A stretch of 64,000 bases of DNA from Anser cygnoides (lineage: Eukaryota; Chordata; Aves; Anseriformes; Anatidae): assembly GCF_040182565.1 (NCBI RefSeq), contig NC_089886.1:10919001-10983000 (forward strand). The letters are read 5' to 3'. The position numbers were made by a program, and so were the translations under genes. Below are positions 1 through 14,400 of the stretch, in pieces (positions within the stretch are counted from its first letter, which is position 1; every line of letters starts with the position of its first letter). The notes below the pieces were generated by a model. It saw only the letters and a program-made list of their open reading frames with translations. It made no database searches and was not told the DNA's origin.

Positions 1-3000
1 ACAGGAAATCTTTGGCTAAAGTGTCAGTGTTTTAGGTACAGCCACTTTGGGGGGCTATTCTGTTTGTACCAGCAGTTCCAAGGCTGTCAGGCTGTGATAT
101 TTACTGAGAAAAATCAAAAAAGGAAATTCAGAGAAATACAGTTATACCACTCAGTAGGGTCTTGTATCATTTATGAATCTCAGGGCAAACCAGCTTTATC
201 AAAACTGTATTGGATCCAGAGCTTCCATGATACTGCAAGTGTGATTTATATACTAGGACCTGAAGCGCTCATATTTTAGTTTTAAGACGTTAATTTCATC
301 CTGTACACCTAATCAATTTAGTAAATGCCACAGTACTACGTTCTAAATCAGTGCATAGGAAAAAGCAGACAGTTGTGGGTTTTTTTTTTGCTGAAAAGAG
401 AAAAACCCAAACTCCAATAGTTCTTAAATTTAGGTAGAAAAGATAAAATTGTACCATTGCTAGGTATCTTAAAAAGAATGTCCCTATTTTAGAGAACTAC
501 ATTAAAGAGTTAATTTCAAATACAATGGTAAGCTTGCTATGGTATTTATTCATCATTTATATCCTTGCCCAGTTGAACCAACATCAAGGTCAAAGTGTAT
601 GCTATAAACATGCAATTGCTTAATCATAATCAGATAAACAAAATTAAAATCCTCTGAAAGAGCAGCTAACTTGGAGGCGTGGGCGAGGTTTTTAGTTTGT
701 TTTTATTTAAGACAGTACAGAAAAACTCTTGCCAATGAAACCTGCACAGTTTCATCCAAGGCTGACAATCAGTTTGTGACAAATTGATGATGCAAGCACA
801 AGTTACCATAAACCTAACCAACAAACGCCCATCCCTCCACTCTTGCGGGTAAAAATATTCCTAAGACCTTTGAGCCATATCACATACCACTCAACATTTT
901 CAAGACTGGACATATTGATTAAAGCAGAAGTCTCCTGCAAGCCAAAGAGACTTTACGACTGCACGCACTTAGCCAGACCACGTCTACAAGAGCCCAGAGA
1001 GGGGTCAGGAGGTGTCAGCCCTCTCTCCCGACAGACGTACGGATGGACGGCTGCGCACAGGCACGCGGCACTGCCCCGTCCTCTTCAGACGGCTCGTTCA
1101 CGCAGGACTTCTCCAGGCTCTAAGGGATTTTTGAAGAGGATCGGGCTCCGCTGACAACCTTCAAAACGTTGTCAATGGTAAAAAAAAAACTCGAAGGCAG
1201 AGCGTGAAGAAGCATCGTGTTGGTTGGAGCTCAGAAGTTAAGGGAGGGCTGAATGCTTTTACCTGAAGGGACGGTGAGTCTGGAGCTATTTTAAGCAATG
1301 CAGGCAAAGCAAGTTATCAGAGAGGAAAAGAGAAAGCGAGCACATTACCCACAGCCATCACGACCGGGCCTATCTCCCCAGCCAGATGGCAGCTCTTCAC
1401 CAAGGCGTTCGCTGCAGCGTCCCTTGCACAGAGCAGAGCACACGGCGAATTACACGTCGGAACTGCAGCCCCCTTGTTATTTCCCTGCTATAATTGAAAA
1501 ACATGTTTCTGATCCTTCCTGTGAGATACATCAGCTCTGGCCACAGAATTTATTCAGCACAAAGGGGCATGAAAAGAATGTCAAACTCTCATGAGAAAAC
1601 AAAGAAAAAAAAATTTTTTTGCAAGGTTTCCCTGTTCCCTAGGCAACAAGGGTCCTCAGCAGCCAGTTATGGCACAGGAAGGATGCAGCCTCCCTTAAAA
1701 CGGAGGAAAAGCAAGTGCCACACAGAGAGGTACACACGTGAAAGACCAAGATTTTATAAAAAAGACTTCAAAACAATAGCAAGGAGAGAATAAACTAAGC
1801 ACATCGATACTTTATATGCTTGAGTACTCATCGTGCATTTAAATAGTTTTCTAGATGTTCACGTGACTTCAATAAACTCCTGTACAAAGCACCTGGGCAG
1901 CAGTCTGAAGAACTGCCTTTGAGCAAAGACAACGAGAAAAACAAACAAGCAAAAAAACCCATCGACGCACTAATCCTTTCCAAAGCTAGAACCACAGGCA
2001 GGTGGTGTTTTTGTTGTTGTTTACTACTATTTTTTAATAGTTCAAAAGTAATATAGCCCTGGAGACCGGGGAATTCTGGAAAGAACCACAAGACTGAGCT
2101 TCCTGCTGGTTGTTATCCAGGTAGGAGACAGCTTGAGAGTTTTGGGCGGAAAAAGAAGCAGATGTGATCATCGAGCATATGGAATTGAAATGTTTTGAAA
2201 TGAGTTGCTTTGCAGGCCATAAAATTGTTTTCCTAAGATTATTAGGATGTGGATGTTTCTCTGGATTTGTAAGGGAAAACACTGAAAAAGGACTGGCTGA
2301 GATGCTGTTTCCATCCCCAACGAGTTCCAAATTTGGACATACTTGGCCTTTTGCACATGAAAGCACTACCAGTTAGAGACCTAAACAGCACGAAGGTAAA
2401 CTTTTCTAAGAGTTACTGAAATTAGGTGTATATGAGCACCTCCATCCAGAAACATAAAAAGCTTTAATGCATTTTAATGGCATTTCTAGAAAGCTAAGTG
2501 ACATTCTCTCTTCAGAAAAAGCAACAAATTTGTTTTCTGTTCCTAAAGTGCCTTTTAAGATTTTGAGCAGTTTTGCAGAGGGTTGCTCAGAAAAACCGAG
2601 CAGATTTCTTTTCTTACTCCCCTCCCCCAGACAGACTTGCTGCAGGAAGAGAAATTAAAACAACACAACCCAAAATCTAGCATTGCAATGAGACCAGCTA
2701 ATTTAAGGAGCTTAAGTGTCTGTGTATAACATGTTTGCCCTAGGAACAGCTGGTTTGTTTGTTTTTCTTACTGAAAAACTCCACTCAAAGCTCAGCTTGG
2801 ATCACCAAATAAATTGGCAATGACAGAGCTCTCACCTGTAGACTACTGGTTTTTTATCCAAAACAGGTCATGAATGCCTGGAACTCATTACAAGCATCAG
2901 GAAACAAGCGGGTCTTATTCTGGATCCTACAGCACAACAATTCCTAGAGAGCACTGATTAAGTCAGGCAGAAAAGCTGAACTATCTCTTCATCTGTATTA

Positions 3001-4089
3001 GCAGCTGATTCCAGGTCATGGCTGGGAAACGCAGAACCTTGTAAGAAAAAAGCACACTGACGTCAACAGCATGCAAGAGTGGTGAAGGGTGACTTTGCTC
3101 ACTAAGAGAACAGGACTGAGACAAACAAGTGAAAACATGCAGAGCTTTGTTCTAGCTCACCTACAACCATTGCAAACTGGGAGGAGTTAAAGGAAAGAAG
3201 CTATTTCACATTAAAGTCCATATAACTTAAGAACAACTGTAAGGGATTAATGCTGCAGTTAACAGCTGTACTCTCCCATTTTCTGGAGAGCACCGTGTGG
3301 GAGTACTTGTGGAAGCCTGTGCCCCATATCATGTATGGAGAACAATAAACTATGATCATTAATGGTGTGGATGAACCATTTCATAATAAACCAAATATAT
3401 GAGCCCTCTCTCATGTTTCTTCCACACTTGAATTTCCACGGGCCATGCAAATTTAAGCTGCCATAAGCTACGTACAAAGTCTCATTTCTCACACTCTTTA
3501 TGAAGGCACACACTTGCCTCATAAGCCACTGCACGACCGCTGACCCAACGCTGCTCTGCTCTCATCTTCAGCCTCTTTTTATTCCAAAGAACTTACTCCA
3601 GCACCTTAAGAAATGTGTTTTGTAAGTGATAAGTGTTAAGCATTTAATAATTCCCATTTCAGGTTCCCTGAGAAAGCTCTTCCATTAGGAGAACATCATC
3701 GGTCTGGCTCCGTTCCACGGAAGAGCCGCTCCCAGAGGCGGCAGAGGATGCCAGCACTTTGGGAGCCGCTCGATGAGCGGGGCCCAGCTCATTCCTGCTT
3801 GTGGCGACTGGCACAAGACGGACTGGAATTGCACTTAGCGTACTGCAAGGGAAAGGAGCAGGAAATTTTGGCACTCTGCTACTGCCTTTGTAATCGTCCC
3901 GCCCCGTTCCTGGCAGATTTAGCTAGTGGGTGCCGCACTGAGTCAGCTACCGCACCGTTCATGTTCATATCTGCGCTTGGGTGTTCTTCAGCAAGCCGAG
4001 CTCACCTGGGCTGCAAGATAGCTGATAAAATAACATATGTTCTGCTGCCTGAACGAGCTTGCAAAGAATAATGTGACACGTTCGCAGCA

Positions 4090-4136
4090 GAGCACTGGAC
4101 AGCCTCTTGAGGTCCCTTCCAACCTGAAGGATCCCA
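4090..4136 (+). mobile_element. CR1 LINE 3'-end remnant
   Basis: A short stretch matches the 3' end of avian CR1 in sense orientation: CTGGACAGCCTCTTGAGGTC followed by the CCTTCCAACCTGAAGGAT motif. It is heavily 5'-truncated and lacks a preserved terminal ATTCTATG repeat, so it is an old copy. Confidence 0.6.
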
Positions 4137-4575
4137 ACTAGCTGTAATTAACAGCAGATCTTAGGCTAAGTGTCTAGCCCGAGACGGTGAGCGTGTTTAA
4201 GCCCTCTGCTTCCAGTGAAGCAGACCTCACCCTAGCGAGGGGCAGGGTTTGTGAACCAGATCTCATGAGTAATCCATTCTTAAAGCCAGTTTTGCAACTC
4301 ACGCCTGCAGGCTGGAACACAGGAGGGTAACCCACGCTGCTCTCACCAAATCAGCAGCACGGGGCGCCTACAGAAACAAGCCAGAGAAACTGAGATGCAA
4401 CGAGACGAGTTTGGTACAGCAGCTCCTGCAGCGATTTGCTGGCTAAGAGGAATACACCATCACTACACAACCCAAGTGAGAGATACACCTCATGCGTGTG
4501 TTGTAAATTAAAGCCAATCTGTCTGCATGCCATTATTACCTGCATTTGTCTTTGCATTTGTATTGGGTTGGATTT

Positions 4576-4596
4576 GGGGGGTGGGGGGGAGCAGGG
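4576..4596 (+). repeat. G-rich tract
   Basis: Runs of six and seven G separated by a T, followed by AGCAGGG. Potential G-quadruplex on the plus strand. Confidence 0.5.
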
Positions 4597-7500
4597 AAGG
4601 AACAGAGGTGTTTCGTTTGGAAAAGGCTGGTGCAGATATGAAAGGTGCATTACTGGACATGCTGATCCTCTCTCTCTATCGTAACCCAGCACCAGCATCA
4701 GTTAACTCATTAGCACTGATTAACTGGGCTGAAGGTGAAAGTTAATTAAGATTAACATCTTCTGAAAGACAAGTTTCAGCACTAGATTAGCAATCCACTT
4801 TTCCTCAAATTTGAGCCACAGTTAGTAAAACCCTGCGCATCTCCTGCCTGATAACCCCTCCAAGTAAGTGGGGGGCTCAAATCCAGGCTGGAAGCAAAGC
4901 CCCCCTATGTGACACTTAGGGCAACACCAAGCCACTCGACTGGGTTTCACCACAAATGGTCCAGATAGGGCACGCAGATATACACACCAGCTACTACACA
5001 CTCCAGATAAGATGGTCTGAGTTGGCCCTATAATGATCTTCTCTGTCAACTCTGACAATGCATCATTTCACCCCAAAACTTAAGGGGCAGAGGAGGGAGC
5101 AACCAGTTTGCTCGCAGCTGATCTGACCCTACAACTGATGCTACCGGAGTATGGATGCAGGACGCTGCATGCACTGCTTGTAGTGACTCTCCCAGGAACT
5201 CTTACCTCATGCTAACGCCTTCGTCTTTCAGGGAAGAAGGACACAAGCATGTTTCTGCTATTCACGTTTTAGCCAGAACAAATTGCTTTCCGTCTTTCCT
5301 CAGATAAGAGAACAATTGTGTTTCAAGCATGAAATTTGTAATTTGCAATTCCCCCCTCAGTTTGCAGGGGACCACAGCAGCGGTAAACCCGTAAGAAGAA
5401 CAGTCTCAGCTTGCGTTCCTGGTGAATGGCACGGTGGTGGTCTGCTGGACAAGGAGAGGAAGCCAGAGAAGAGGTGAACTACACCAGAAAGCTCAAAGTT
5501 GAACAGCGATGTAACTTACAGAACAGAGTTATTTTTTGCTTTCTACTTTTACGTAGATCACAAGTACCTACAGTGAGGTTCATTCAGTTTTCACCTTCTC
5601 TAGTTGATGCAGTCAACTAAGCCACAAGCTGAGCTAACGTGTACCTGTAATTCACAACACTGCAGAGGACAGCCAATAACTAGACCAGGACCATCACTAA
5701 TAACTGTGAACTAAACATTGCAAGAAGACAGTGAACTTTAACCACAACTGTGGGTTCAGAGGCTGGTTAACCAGTCACACGGTCATAGCATCATTTACAG
5801 TAAATTTCCACTTCTGTTTCCTTGCGGGCTTTTGCTGTGCTATAAGCTCTAGAACGGGTTCATTGGTGAGCATTCCTTTAACCAAATGAGGTTTGATAGA
5901 GAAAGTCAATTATGTATTAACACTCCGTAGTTGTCACATTGACAATACCATATGTACTGCCACTTCTCTATCACTCTGTAAAACTTCAATCTAATACTGC
6001 AAGAAGGTAACAGCTTTCAAGAAACATTACATCAGGGTTCGAAGATGACAAGTCTTTTTACTAATGAAGTATTCATGCACTATTCTGCTTTGCATTTCAT
6101 TAAAATGGATGTCTGTCTAGACAGGCTTCTTAGATAACCAGATTTTCATTTTTTGGTAAAAGAGCTCCTCTGTATACCCTTTTCATTTGCGTTTGCTGTT
6201 CTACATTATCCACTTTCTTTAGGGGGGTGAAGCAGTGTTAGGGGAAAAAAAAAGGAAGGATGATATTCCAAATCATCTGAGCCTGCATCATATCCCTCCA
6301 CAGACAGCTAACTCGGCAATGTGACCAGGTTATCTGGTCAGTGGGAGGATGCACAGAAGCAGAAAGGCCACCACAAAACAAAGCATATCAGCTCTTGAGT
6401 TACAAACGTCTCATTTTTTCCAGAAATAGAAGAGAAGACACCATTCAGACTGGAGAAGTTGTGTTAAACCTAAACTAGATCCCTACATTTACAAAAGAAC
6501 TCCATCATCCTATGAGCAGCAACATGCTTTGTGAGCACTGTTTTTGGTGTACTGAGGGGAAAAAAGCTTTTGTCCATTACAATAGGATATTTTGCATAAT
6601 AACCACATACAGAACGTCCAGCTATTCAACCTCACTTTCCTAACATGACAAACTGCTTTGCTATTTCCAGTTACTCCTGGAAGACAAGGTAACTGCTCTC
6701 TATTTGCATTTCTCTTTAAGAGGATTTTCCTCTCGCTGAGATCAGCAGGGCACTATTGATCAACACCATAAACTACTTCATCATCCAACAAATATGCCAG
6801 AGCCTGCTGCACTCTTTTCCAAATAAAGGACAAAAGGTAAAGACAGCTTTACCTTTGCTTGGGACTAATCTCATTAGGTGCAATCCACTTGTCCTTGCTG
6901 CTTGTTCTACCTTGCACCGACTCATGTATCGACCCCAAGACACAGCACGTCCTTTTGCTTGGCAGGCAGAGAAGGCATGGTGTGACCAGTGGAAGTAGTG
7001 CCCTGCACAGGGGAGGTCCCAACAGCAACTCAAACAGTTGCTGTAACTCGAGCTGCTCCATCTCCACTGCATGACCAGTGTCAGGGTGCTTAACCTTGAG
7101 CAACCCCCTGCCAGCCACAATGCCCTCTCTGGGCAGCGGAGTGATATTTGAGACTTAGCTTAATATGAGCTAGAAGTGGATATATGGAAATTTGGCTCAG
7201 GACAGTACTTATTATAGCTTGAGCTAACACAGCAGCAGAGACAACCCCACAGACTGAACACAAAAGCAAATGTAGGCTTTTATGGAACGCACAGAAGTTC
7301 CACATCGGTTTACAGTGAGAGATGGACATGTGAAAAACGTCTGCTTTCTAAGACTAAACAGCAATCCATTCCCCTCCACAACCTACCTACATAAAACAGG
7401 GGGATGGAAAGAATGAACAGAATAACCTAGACAAAAAGTTTGCCCTGTATCATTTTGTTACTACTCCCAAACTTGCTCATATCCCTGTGCTGACATTCAA

Positions 7501-7661
7501 AGCCAAGTTAATGAGCACCGAGTCATTCATTTGCATGCTCAGTCTCCAAGGATAACCAGGAAAAATTTTAAAGGCTCCAGGGAGGTCAAGCAGACTGACA
7601 TAATCCCACATTAGTACCTATGTCCTAAAATAAAACTAAAACACAGGACTATTTAAAAAGA

Positions 7662-7678
7662 GGGGGTGGGGTGGGGGG
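7662..7678 (+). repeat. G-rich tract
   Basis: Five G, T, four G, T, six G, followed by a purine-only GA-rich segment to about 7691. Potential G-quadruplex or triplex-forming sequence. Confidence 0.5.
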
Positions 7679-9051
7679 AAGAGGAAGAGGATTAAATAGG
7701 GTTACAGAAAAGATTTAAAGCGAATCTGCAGAATTGCTTTTTACTCCATGTAATGTCCTCTTTACCCTCCAAGATGCTGTTCCTTCAGAGTTACCTTACT
7801 TTTAATTAAAAAAAATACTGAGTAAGCATAAATGTAGAAGACAACGTTAGTTAAATCTGTATCACCCTCTAAATGTGTAAATTTGGGGGAGTCTCACAGA
7901 TTATGAGAACCCAGACAGGTTAAAAATGCAACACCTGGCTGCAGCTGTAATCTACAAAAACTTGATTGCTACAGAACAACTAAAGACAGGCCTGTGATTT
8001 ATTTTTTTCTGCACAATGAAATTACTTAGAAATTAGTACTTTTTCTCCTTACTAGTAAATCCGTATTTCACCAGATGAAGCCAGTGTCTATCACACGCTT
8101 TCATGAGGCTTCAACACTCCTTTGCTTACCAGCCTGGTAAACCTGCAAAGCACTGGGCAGCGCAAGATATCCAGGAACCGGGGAGTTCTCTCTTCCATTT
8201 CCAGTGGTAAATCTGTTCTGTAATACTCACTGAACCCCTGTAATGACTTAAAGTTACCACCTCAAAGTGTCTATTGAAAGACAATATGGAAGATTCAGAG
8301 TACTAACACAACTCCTTTTGGGTCGCTTGCAGACTCGTGAGTACCGTGCGGCTCTGTAAAGCACACCATGGAGGACTTCTCCTTAGTCATCACCTGACCC
8401 CAAAAGAAACCATCTCCCACAACTCAGACACTTCTGAACATAACTATCTTGCCTTGGTCTTGTAGAAGAGATACCATCATTGTCTTATTCAGGTATGTGA
8501 AGTCAAAATAGAGAAAGATGACAGATATCCTGACCACTACCCACTCAAGATCACGGAGGAAGAGCAGAGTGCACCCATGGGCAGGGAGCAAGTGAGGCAC
8601 CTAAGGCCTTGCTGAGCCCTCATTTATCTACCCGAGCCTCCTAATAGACAGTGCTTCGGGTGCACCAGTTTGGGGGGAAAACGTCTCTATCAATTACAGG
8701 AACAATACCACCTTTGAAGACCACCTGTGCAGAGCAAAGGCAGCTCCTAGATGGCTCTCACTGGCTTGCACTGACATTTTCTATGAGGAATACATTTTAA
8801 ACACTTCATAATTCTTTTTCTCATTTTACTAGCAGACAGCAAGGCAGATTAAGCAGATACTTAGTTTCACTGTTGTAAGCAGTCAAGGAGGTGGTAGAAG
8901 TCCACTGTGGAGTATCTAATAAACTACACGACATGTCCTGGTCACCACCAGACGCCGAAGGATTATTTTTCACCTAAGGCAGACATACTCCTATCTGGAA
9001 GATCTGCAACACACCATCAACAAGCAGTCTGCAGCTCATTCGTTGCTACAT

Positions 9052-9099
9052 GGTTAGACTTGATGATCTTTGAGGTATTTTTCAACCTAAATGATTCAT
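9052..9099 (+). mobile_element. CR1 LINE 3'-end remnant
   Basis: GGTTAGACTTGATGATCTTT, then GAGGTATTTTTCAACCTAAA and TGATTCAT, form a recognisable sense-strand CR1 3' end. The usual TCCAACC core is altered to TTCAACC, showing age. The 5' boundary is not clear; sequence before about 9045 is not confidently CR1. Confidence 0.7.
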
Positions 9100-9910
9100 C
9101 TGAAATTAATTTGAGGCATTTTTTCATCACGAGGCCAATTTTATTTTGAGCGTTTAATGGCCATCATGTACAGTCAGTCTTTTTTTTTCTTCTTCCTCTT
9201 AAAGGAGTTAGCTGCACTTTCCTGGCCACGTGTTAATGGTACAAAAAATTGCAGTTTTGAGAACAGTGCTGTACAGTCGTCCTTACCGCAGCAGAAAAGG
9301 CAAACTGAAACCAAAGACAGAAAACAGACAGGCATATGCTACCAGGGGAAGAGACTTGAGAAGAGTCCAAGCAATTATGTTGACGAAGCTCCTCAAAATA
9401 CCTTTCAAAAACAAGAGCAGAAGTTAAAAATATTTAAAGAAAACAACTGTAGGATGTAGCCATAAGTGGGTTTTTACTTGAAGGGTTGATGCTTTCTAAC
9501 CTGCACTTAGATATGTAACTATTTCAGTCAGCCACAACTGCTTTACATCCTGATGGCTTGATTCAATATTCCATTTGAGGAAAACATGGAAATCCAGCAT
9601 CCCTCAGAAAGGATACTGTGCATCTATTTTAAAAACATTAATCACAGCAGTAATGTCAGACAGCATTATCTTAGCTGCTGATCATCAGGACTCAAGAGGT
9701 TTTTGAGAAAATACACTCTGTTTCAAGGTTAGGAGTCCTGCCAAGTACCCATTCCAGCCTGCACAGCAGTAATGTGTCCTTTACTGGCACCAAGACGCTT
9801 CACCAGGGGCAGCAGTGAGAGTTGTACAGTTCCTACTGAAAACACACGATTCCTCAGAAAGCTGCTACAGACACACCACAGTGCCATGAGCACTCATGAA
9901 GGCTAAAAGG

Positions 9911-10061
9911 AACCATAGAATGGTTTGGGTTGGAAGGGACCTTAAAGATCACCCAGTTCCAGCCCCCTGCCATGGGCAGGGATGCCACCCACTAGATCAG
10001 GTTGCCCAAAGCCCCATCCAGCCTGGCTTTGACCAATTCCAGGGATGGGGCATCCACAACA
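9911..10061 (-). mobile_element. CR1 LINE, 5'-truncated, antisense
   Basis: This is a well preserved avian CR1 3' end of about 150 bp. It opens with CCATAGAATGGTTTGGGTTG (reverse complement of the CR1 terminus), contains the GGAAGGGACCTTAAAGATC core, the CCATGGGCAGGGATGCCACC segment, and ends at the GGGGCATCCACAAC block. Severe 5' truncation is normal for CR1. It encodes no protein. It is the least diverged repeat in the window and the best evidence that the DNA is avian. Confidence 0.95.
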
Positions 10062-11379
10062 TCTAGAAATCTGATGAAAACATAATAAAAATAAAAAGGG
10101 GTGCACCACTGAAATAAAAGTACCTGCAGTAGCAATATACAGATCCAATTCAAACAGTTACCATTATTTGACTCATTGATCAGCTATTGTCATTTCCTGT
10201 CATTCTCCTCTCACAAAACTCTGTTGAGCTTTCCACTACATGCTATGCAAAGTGGTTGCAATACAGAAAAAAACAGTAAATTGGCCAAATGTTAGTCTAG
10301 CTGTTATTTCCTTCCTCAAAAAGTAAAGAAACATGCACACTTTGGAGCACTGTGCAGTAGGCACTCTAGATGCATCCTTCTCAAATGGAATTTGCCAATT
10401 ACAAAAGAATTTATTGGCATTTCCCTAGTTTTCAGCCAGGGAATCTCTTGAAGAGCTCACTTTTACGAGCATTTCTCTAATGAATGATACTATATAAACA
10501 TATGGTTTTGGTTTGGCCACAAGCTGCACAGTGACAGCCTAGCAATGGATGATAATCAAAGCACCTCTCCAAGTATCTCTGCCTCTCACCTCTAATCGCA
10601 CCACAGTAGAACACTGTCCTCCCAGGACACAGGGGATACATCCCAGAGCTCTTCAGAAACCTGGCGTCACACCCAGCTTACAACTCCCCAGCAGAGGGGA
10701 TGGAAATGATCAATGCATTTAACGATGCTGTTAAGAATCACTTTGTTATGTGGCGGACCAAGGTTCCTCTGCAGCGCATTGCGTTTTAAATCAGTGCTGG
10801 TGTACATACTTGTCCAAAATGCACAGAAGCTGCTAGTTGTAAAAGTAAAGGTCCTTCATAAACGATCCCTTCCCCATCCACTTTTGAGGCTGTAGATGGA
10901 TGGATACTTTTCTAAGCAGCAAAACTATCCTAGCAGTTGCCTGACTCCCAGCTCCTGCATCACCCATCGAGCTGCTCTGCTATAGGTGCTTGCAGCTACA
11001 TCAAGAACTGGACTTGGGAGCTGATCAATGCCAAAAGCAACCTGAGGTTGTGGCAAAGGACATTTAAACCTAGAGATGTTCCATGACCCCACTCACCATC
11101 CCGCGGCCCCAGGAACAGATGTACTGGGGGGGGGGAAAAAGGAGGTTACATAAAGGAAAGCAAGCAACCTGCTTAGTCTTGCTCCGCTGCTTAAAGCTTT
11201 CATGGTCCACAGCCACGATCTGTGTTGGGAAGCCAACTCCTTGCTCTCTTGAACTGAGAAAATGCATGTTCTGCTTTCTTCCACGCTGCCTCCCATACCT
11301 GTAGTAAACTATGAACACCAACACACACCCCACCAAAGTAATCAGTTCTTGGTGCTTGCCCTGCTAAAATACACACTCT

Positions 11380-11400
11380 CCCCCCCCCCCCCCCCCCCCC
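11380..11400 (+). repeat. Poly-C tract (21 C)
   Basis: A pure run of 21 C, preceded by a short CA/CT-rich stretch. The sense RNA of UBTD2 intron 2 would carry it as G21. A run of ten G lies about 250 bp away at 11126-11135. Length may be inaccurate because of sequencing error in homopolymers. Confidence 0.9.
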
Positions 11401-14400
11401 GAAGTGTCAACAGCTCTAAAGATGGGAACATGGCAAACAAGCAGCCCCATCTTGCTGTGCAGTACTGCTTCCATGCTTCCCTGCATCCATCTTCTGATTC
11501 CAGTAAAAGCAATCTAAACAACTGTATAAAAAAAGTCTAGCTCTACTATTTAGGAAAGCAATCTTTTATACCACTTCACATAAAAACCAAGGCTCTCTAC
11601 CTCAGTTTGTTTTATACCTTACAGCCACCTTCCCAGTAACACTCCACTTTGAATGGGTCTTTCTGGAGTAAAAACTGAAGCAAACACAGGAGAAAACACA
11701 TCTCAAGAGTAGAAACAATCGGCTGTGAGATTCCAGGTCAATGCTGGATTGCGTTATTCACATTATCTCCCTGCCCCTCTCAGCTAGAAGGCTTTCAAAA
11801 GGGAAATAGGTAAAGTACTCAAGAGCTTAAGCATTCAGAGCTCCACTTAAACACAAAAATCAAATCAAAGGTTTCTCCAAAGCTTTCTACTACCAGCTCT
11901 GAAGTGGTTACTAGGAAAGATGTTTCTGCTGCACTATAGTCTATAAATTAATGCTACAAATCTGCCCCTTTTCAGTGTGAAGGTAAACAAATGCATTTCT
12001 TTAAGCATCCAGGAACTGAAATAACGTGCTGTATTTTCAGCCAGGAAGAGCTGTATTCTCACTCATTTTTGTATGCTAACTCCTCCTCAAAGTTTTAGTT
12101 TAAAAAGAAGAATAAAATCAGCTGAAGCTGCCAATTGTGCAACACAGTCATGTAGTGAGGTTTATGGACTTACTGCTTTTAAATGACCACAAAGTGGTAG
12201 AAAAGAACGCAAAGCAAGGCTTTGAAAATCATTTAAACATTTCATAGTTTGCATCTACATTTAATTCCTTTTCCAAAGGACAGTAAAAAGGTAACATCAT
12301 TGGTGTAGTGATTTACTTTTGTCTTTTTATTTAAAAAGATACATTTGTCTTTAAAAAGGTAACATTTGTCACATGGATCCAGGGCAAAAATTAAACAATT
12401 CTCTCCCTTTCACCAGACAACTTGTTAGACCTCCTAAATATCTGGCTGGTCTTAAACAATGGCAACTACAGAGCTGAGGGATCCTCCCTGACTCAAGTCT
12501 TACATTTTTAAGGACTTTGCTCATGCAAAGGGCTGCAGCATAGGCACAGCACATCCACTTTCCCAGCACTGCTTGCACACGCACCTTCCTGGAAAAAGGC
12601 ATTTCACAAATGGAAGAAAACACCTTGCCAGGTCTACTGGCTCTGTGACAGAGGAAGGAGATGCCAGGAAGCAGGGAAACAAGAGGCGGTAGAGGAGGAG
12701 CTGCCACCAAACAGCCCCAGGGCACGGGTTGCAGCAGGCTGAATTTGGTGTCTGAGCAGGGCGTGCACAGCCTGGGGGACACTGGTTGAAGATCCCTGAT
12801 TTAGAAGAAGTCTCCTAAGAAAAAAGCAATTACTATGCCTGAGCATTTCTGATGCTTCACACCAGCAGGCAGTACTCTGGGAGGACAGAGAGGGCGACAG
12901 GAGTGGGCTCAGAGGCGCTCCCTGAAGAGGATGCCGAACATGCGAGGAGCTGGTGCCCGCCTGGCTGCGGATGGAGCAACTTGGCGGTGGCACTCCTGTT
13001 CACACTTGTCACACCCCTGCGCTGTGTCAGTGCCCCAGAGTAAAGCGACACCTAGACCGCAGCACCCAGTGGTCGAAACCTGTGGGAGGCACCACCAAAG
13101 CCGAGCTGTGGCTCTCCCCGAAGCGTGCCAGCCTTCTTCAAACATCTATCGGCACTGCTCGCAGGCACGATGCTATTAACGCAGTCTGGGTGCAGTTTTA
13201 GTAAAAGCTGGACTCAGTGTATTTATTCACTAACCATTTCAGCAAAGATAAGCCTAAGGGAGGAACTTGATGTCAACAACTTTTAAAAATAGACACCGAT
13301 GGGTAGAAGAAACACTGACATACAACGAGCGCTCTCCTAATACATACTTAGGTCCTCGGCGCTAGCAGCAGCCAGACTGCGTCCTTGCAATACACCAGCA
13401 CTTGTTGGTTTTAATTCCTCACCCTTGTTTGGTGGTGGCGTGTTTTTTTTTTTAACTGAAGAAAGAACAAAAGAGAAAAACCTCCTCCCGAACTAAGAAC
13501 TGTTTTCTGCTTGGCAGATCTTCATACAAAAATAATTAAGTAGCCTCTGTTGTAAATTTTATGATATCTATGACAGAAAGATTTTCAAGTTTCCTTAACT
13601 TTTATGGCCTGCATGCTCATCTCAGTACTACTGCTGATCATATTGACAGATATGCTTTCACAGTCAGACCTCCCAAAGCTTTCATAACTCTGCTGAAGTC
13701 TAAAATTAGACAGCTAGAGTCACTATAAATATCATTCACTATCGTTTTAAACAGACATTAGAAAAACCTGACCAAGGATTCTGTATCCAGACAGAAAAGC
13801 ACATGGTTCATCATGATTTTTATGTTTGAATGTAGACAATATAATACACTAAAAAAAAAAAATATTTTCTTAATGACAATTAAAAATCTCTTCAGACAAA
13901 CAAGATACTGAGAAAGCAATTTCTATCTTCTGAACCCACCAGCACTGGATACAGCAGCTTGCAGGCAAGGGTGGAAAAAACCCACAAGGATTTTACAGCT
14001 GAACAGGCAGCAGCAGATGAAATTTAAAACACTAAAGGTGCCACTGTGAAATGTACTGTATAGATTTTTGCAACTATAGATTCATCAACACAACAGTTAA
14101 TAAATCGAATATAGCTATCACACACAAAGCATTGCAAAAATTAGAGTTCCACTTTTGTAGCTACTTATTTTAAGTGAGACGTATCTTAAGTGCTTAGTGT
14201 TAAAGATCTACTATACAATTTTGCAGTGGATACTTCTGAACTACTGTACAAATTTAAAGACCAACTCCTGAGCTTATTGACTACCTTCTACTACTTCCTC
14301 TCCCGTCTTTGTCTAGCAACTCACTTTTAGTGATTACAGTTTTAGCCTGATTTTTCCGGGCTCCCAAGAGATGGATATGTAGGGCCCTTTGCAGGAAGCT

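Noticed and set aside
12369..12805. Possible hAT element: CAGGGATCTTCAACC-like end on the minus strand near 12800
   Set aside because: Only one terminus looks right; no matching inverted end was found within 450 bp, so the call would rest on about 15 bases.
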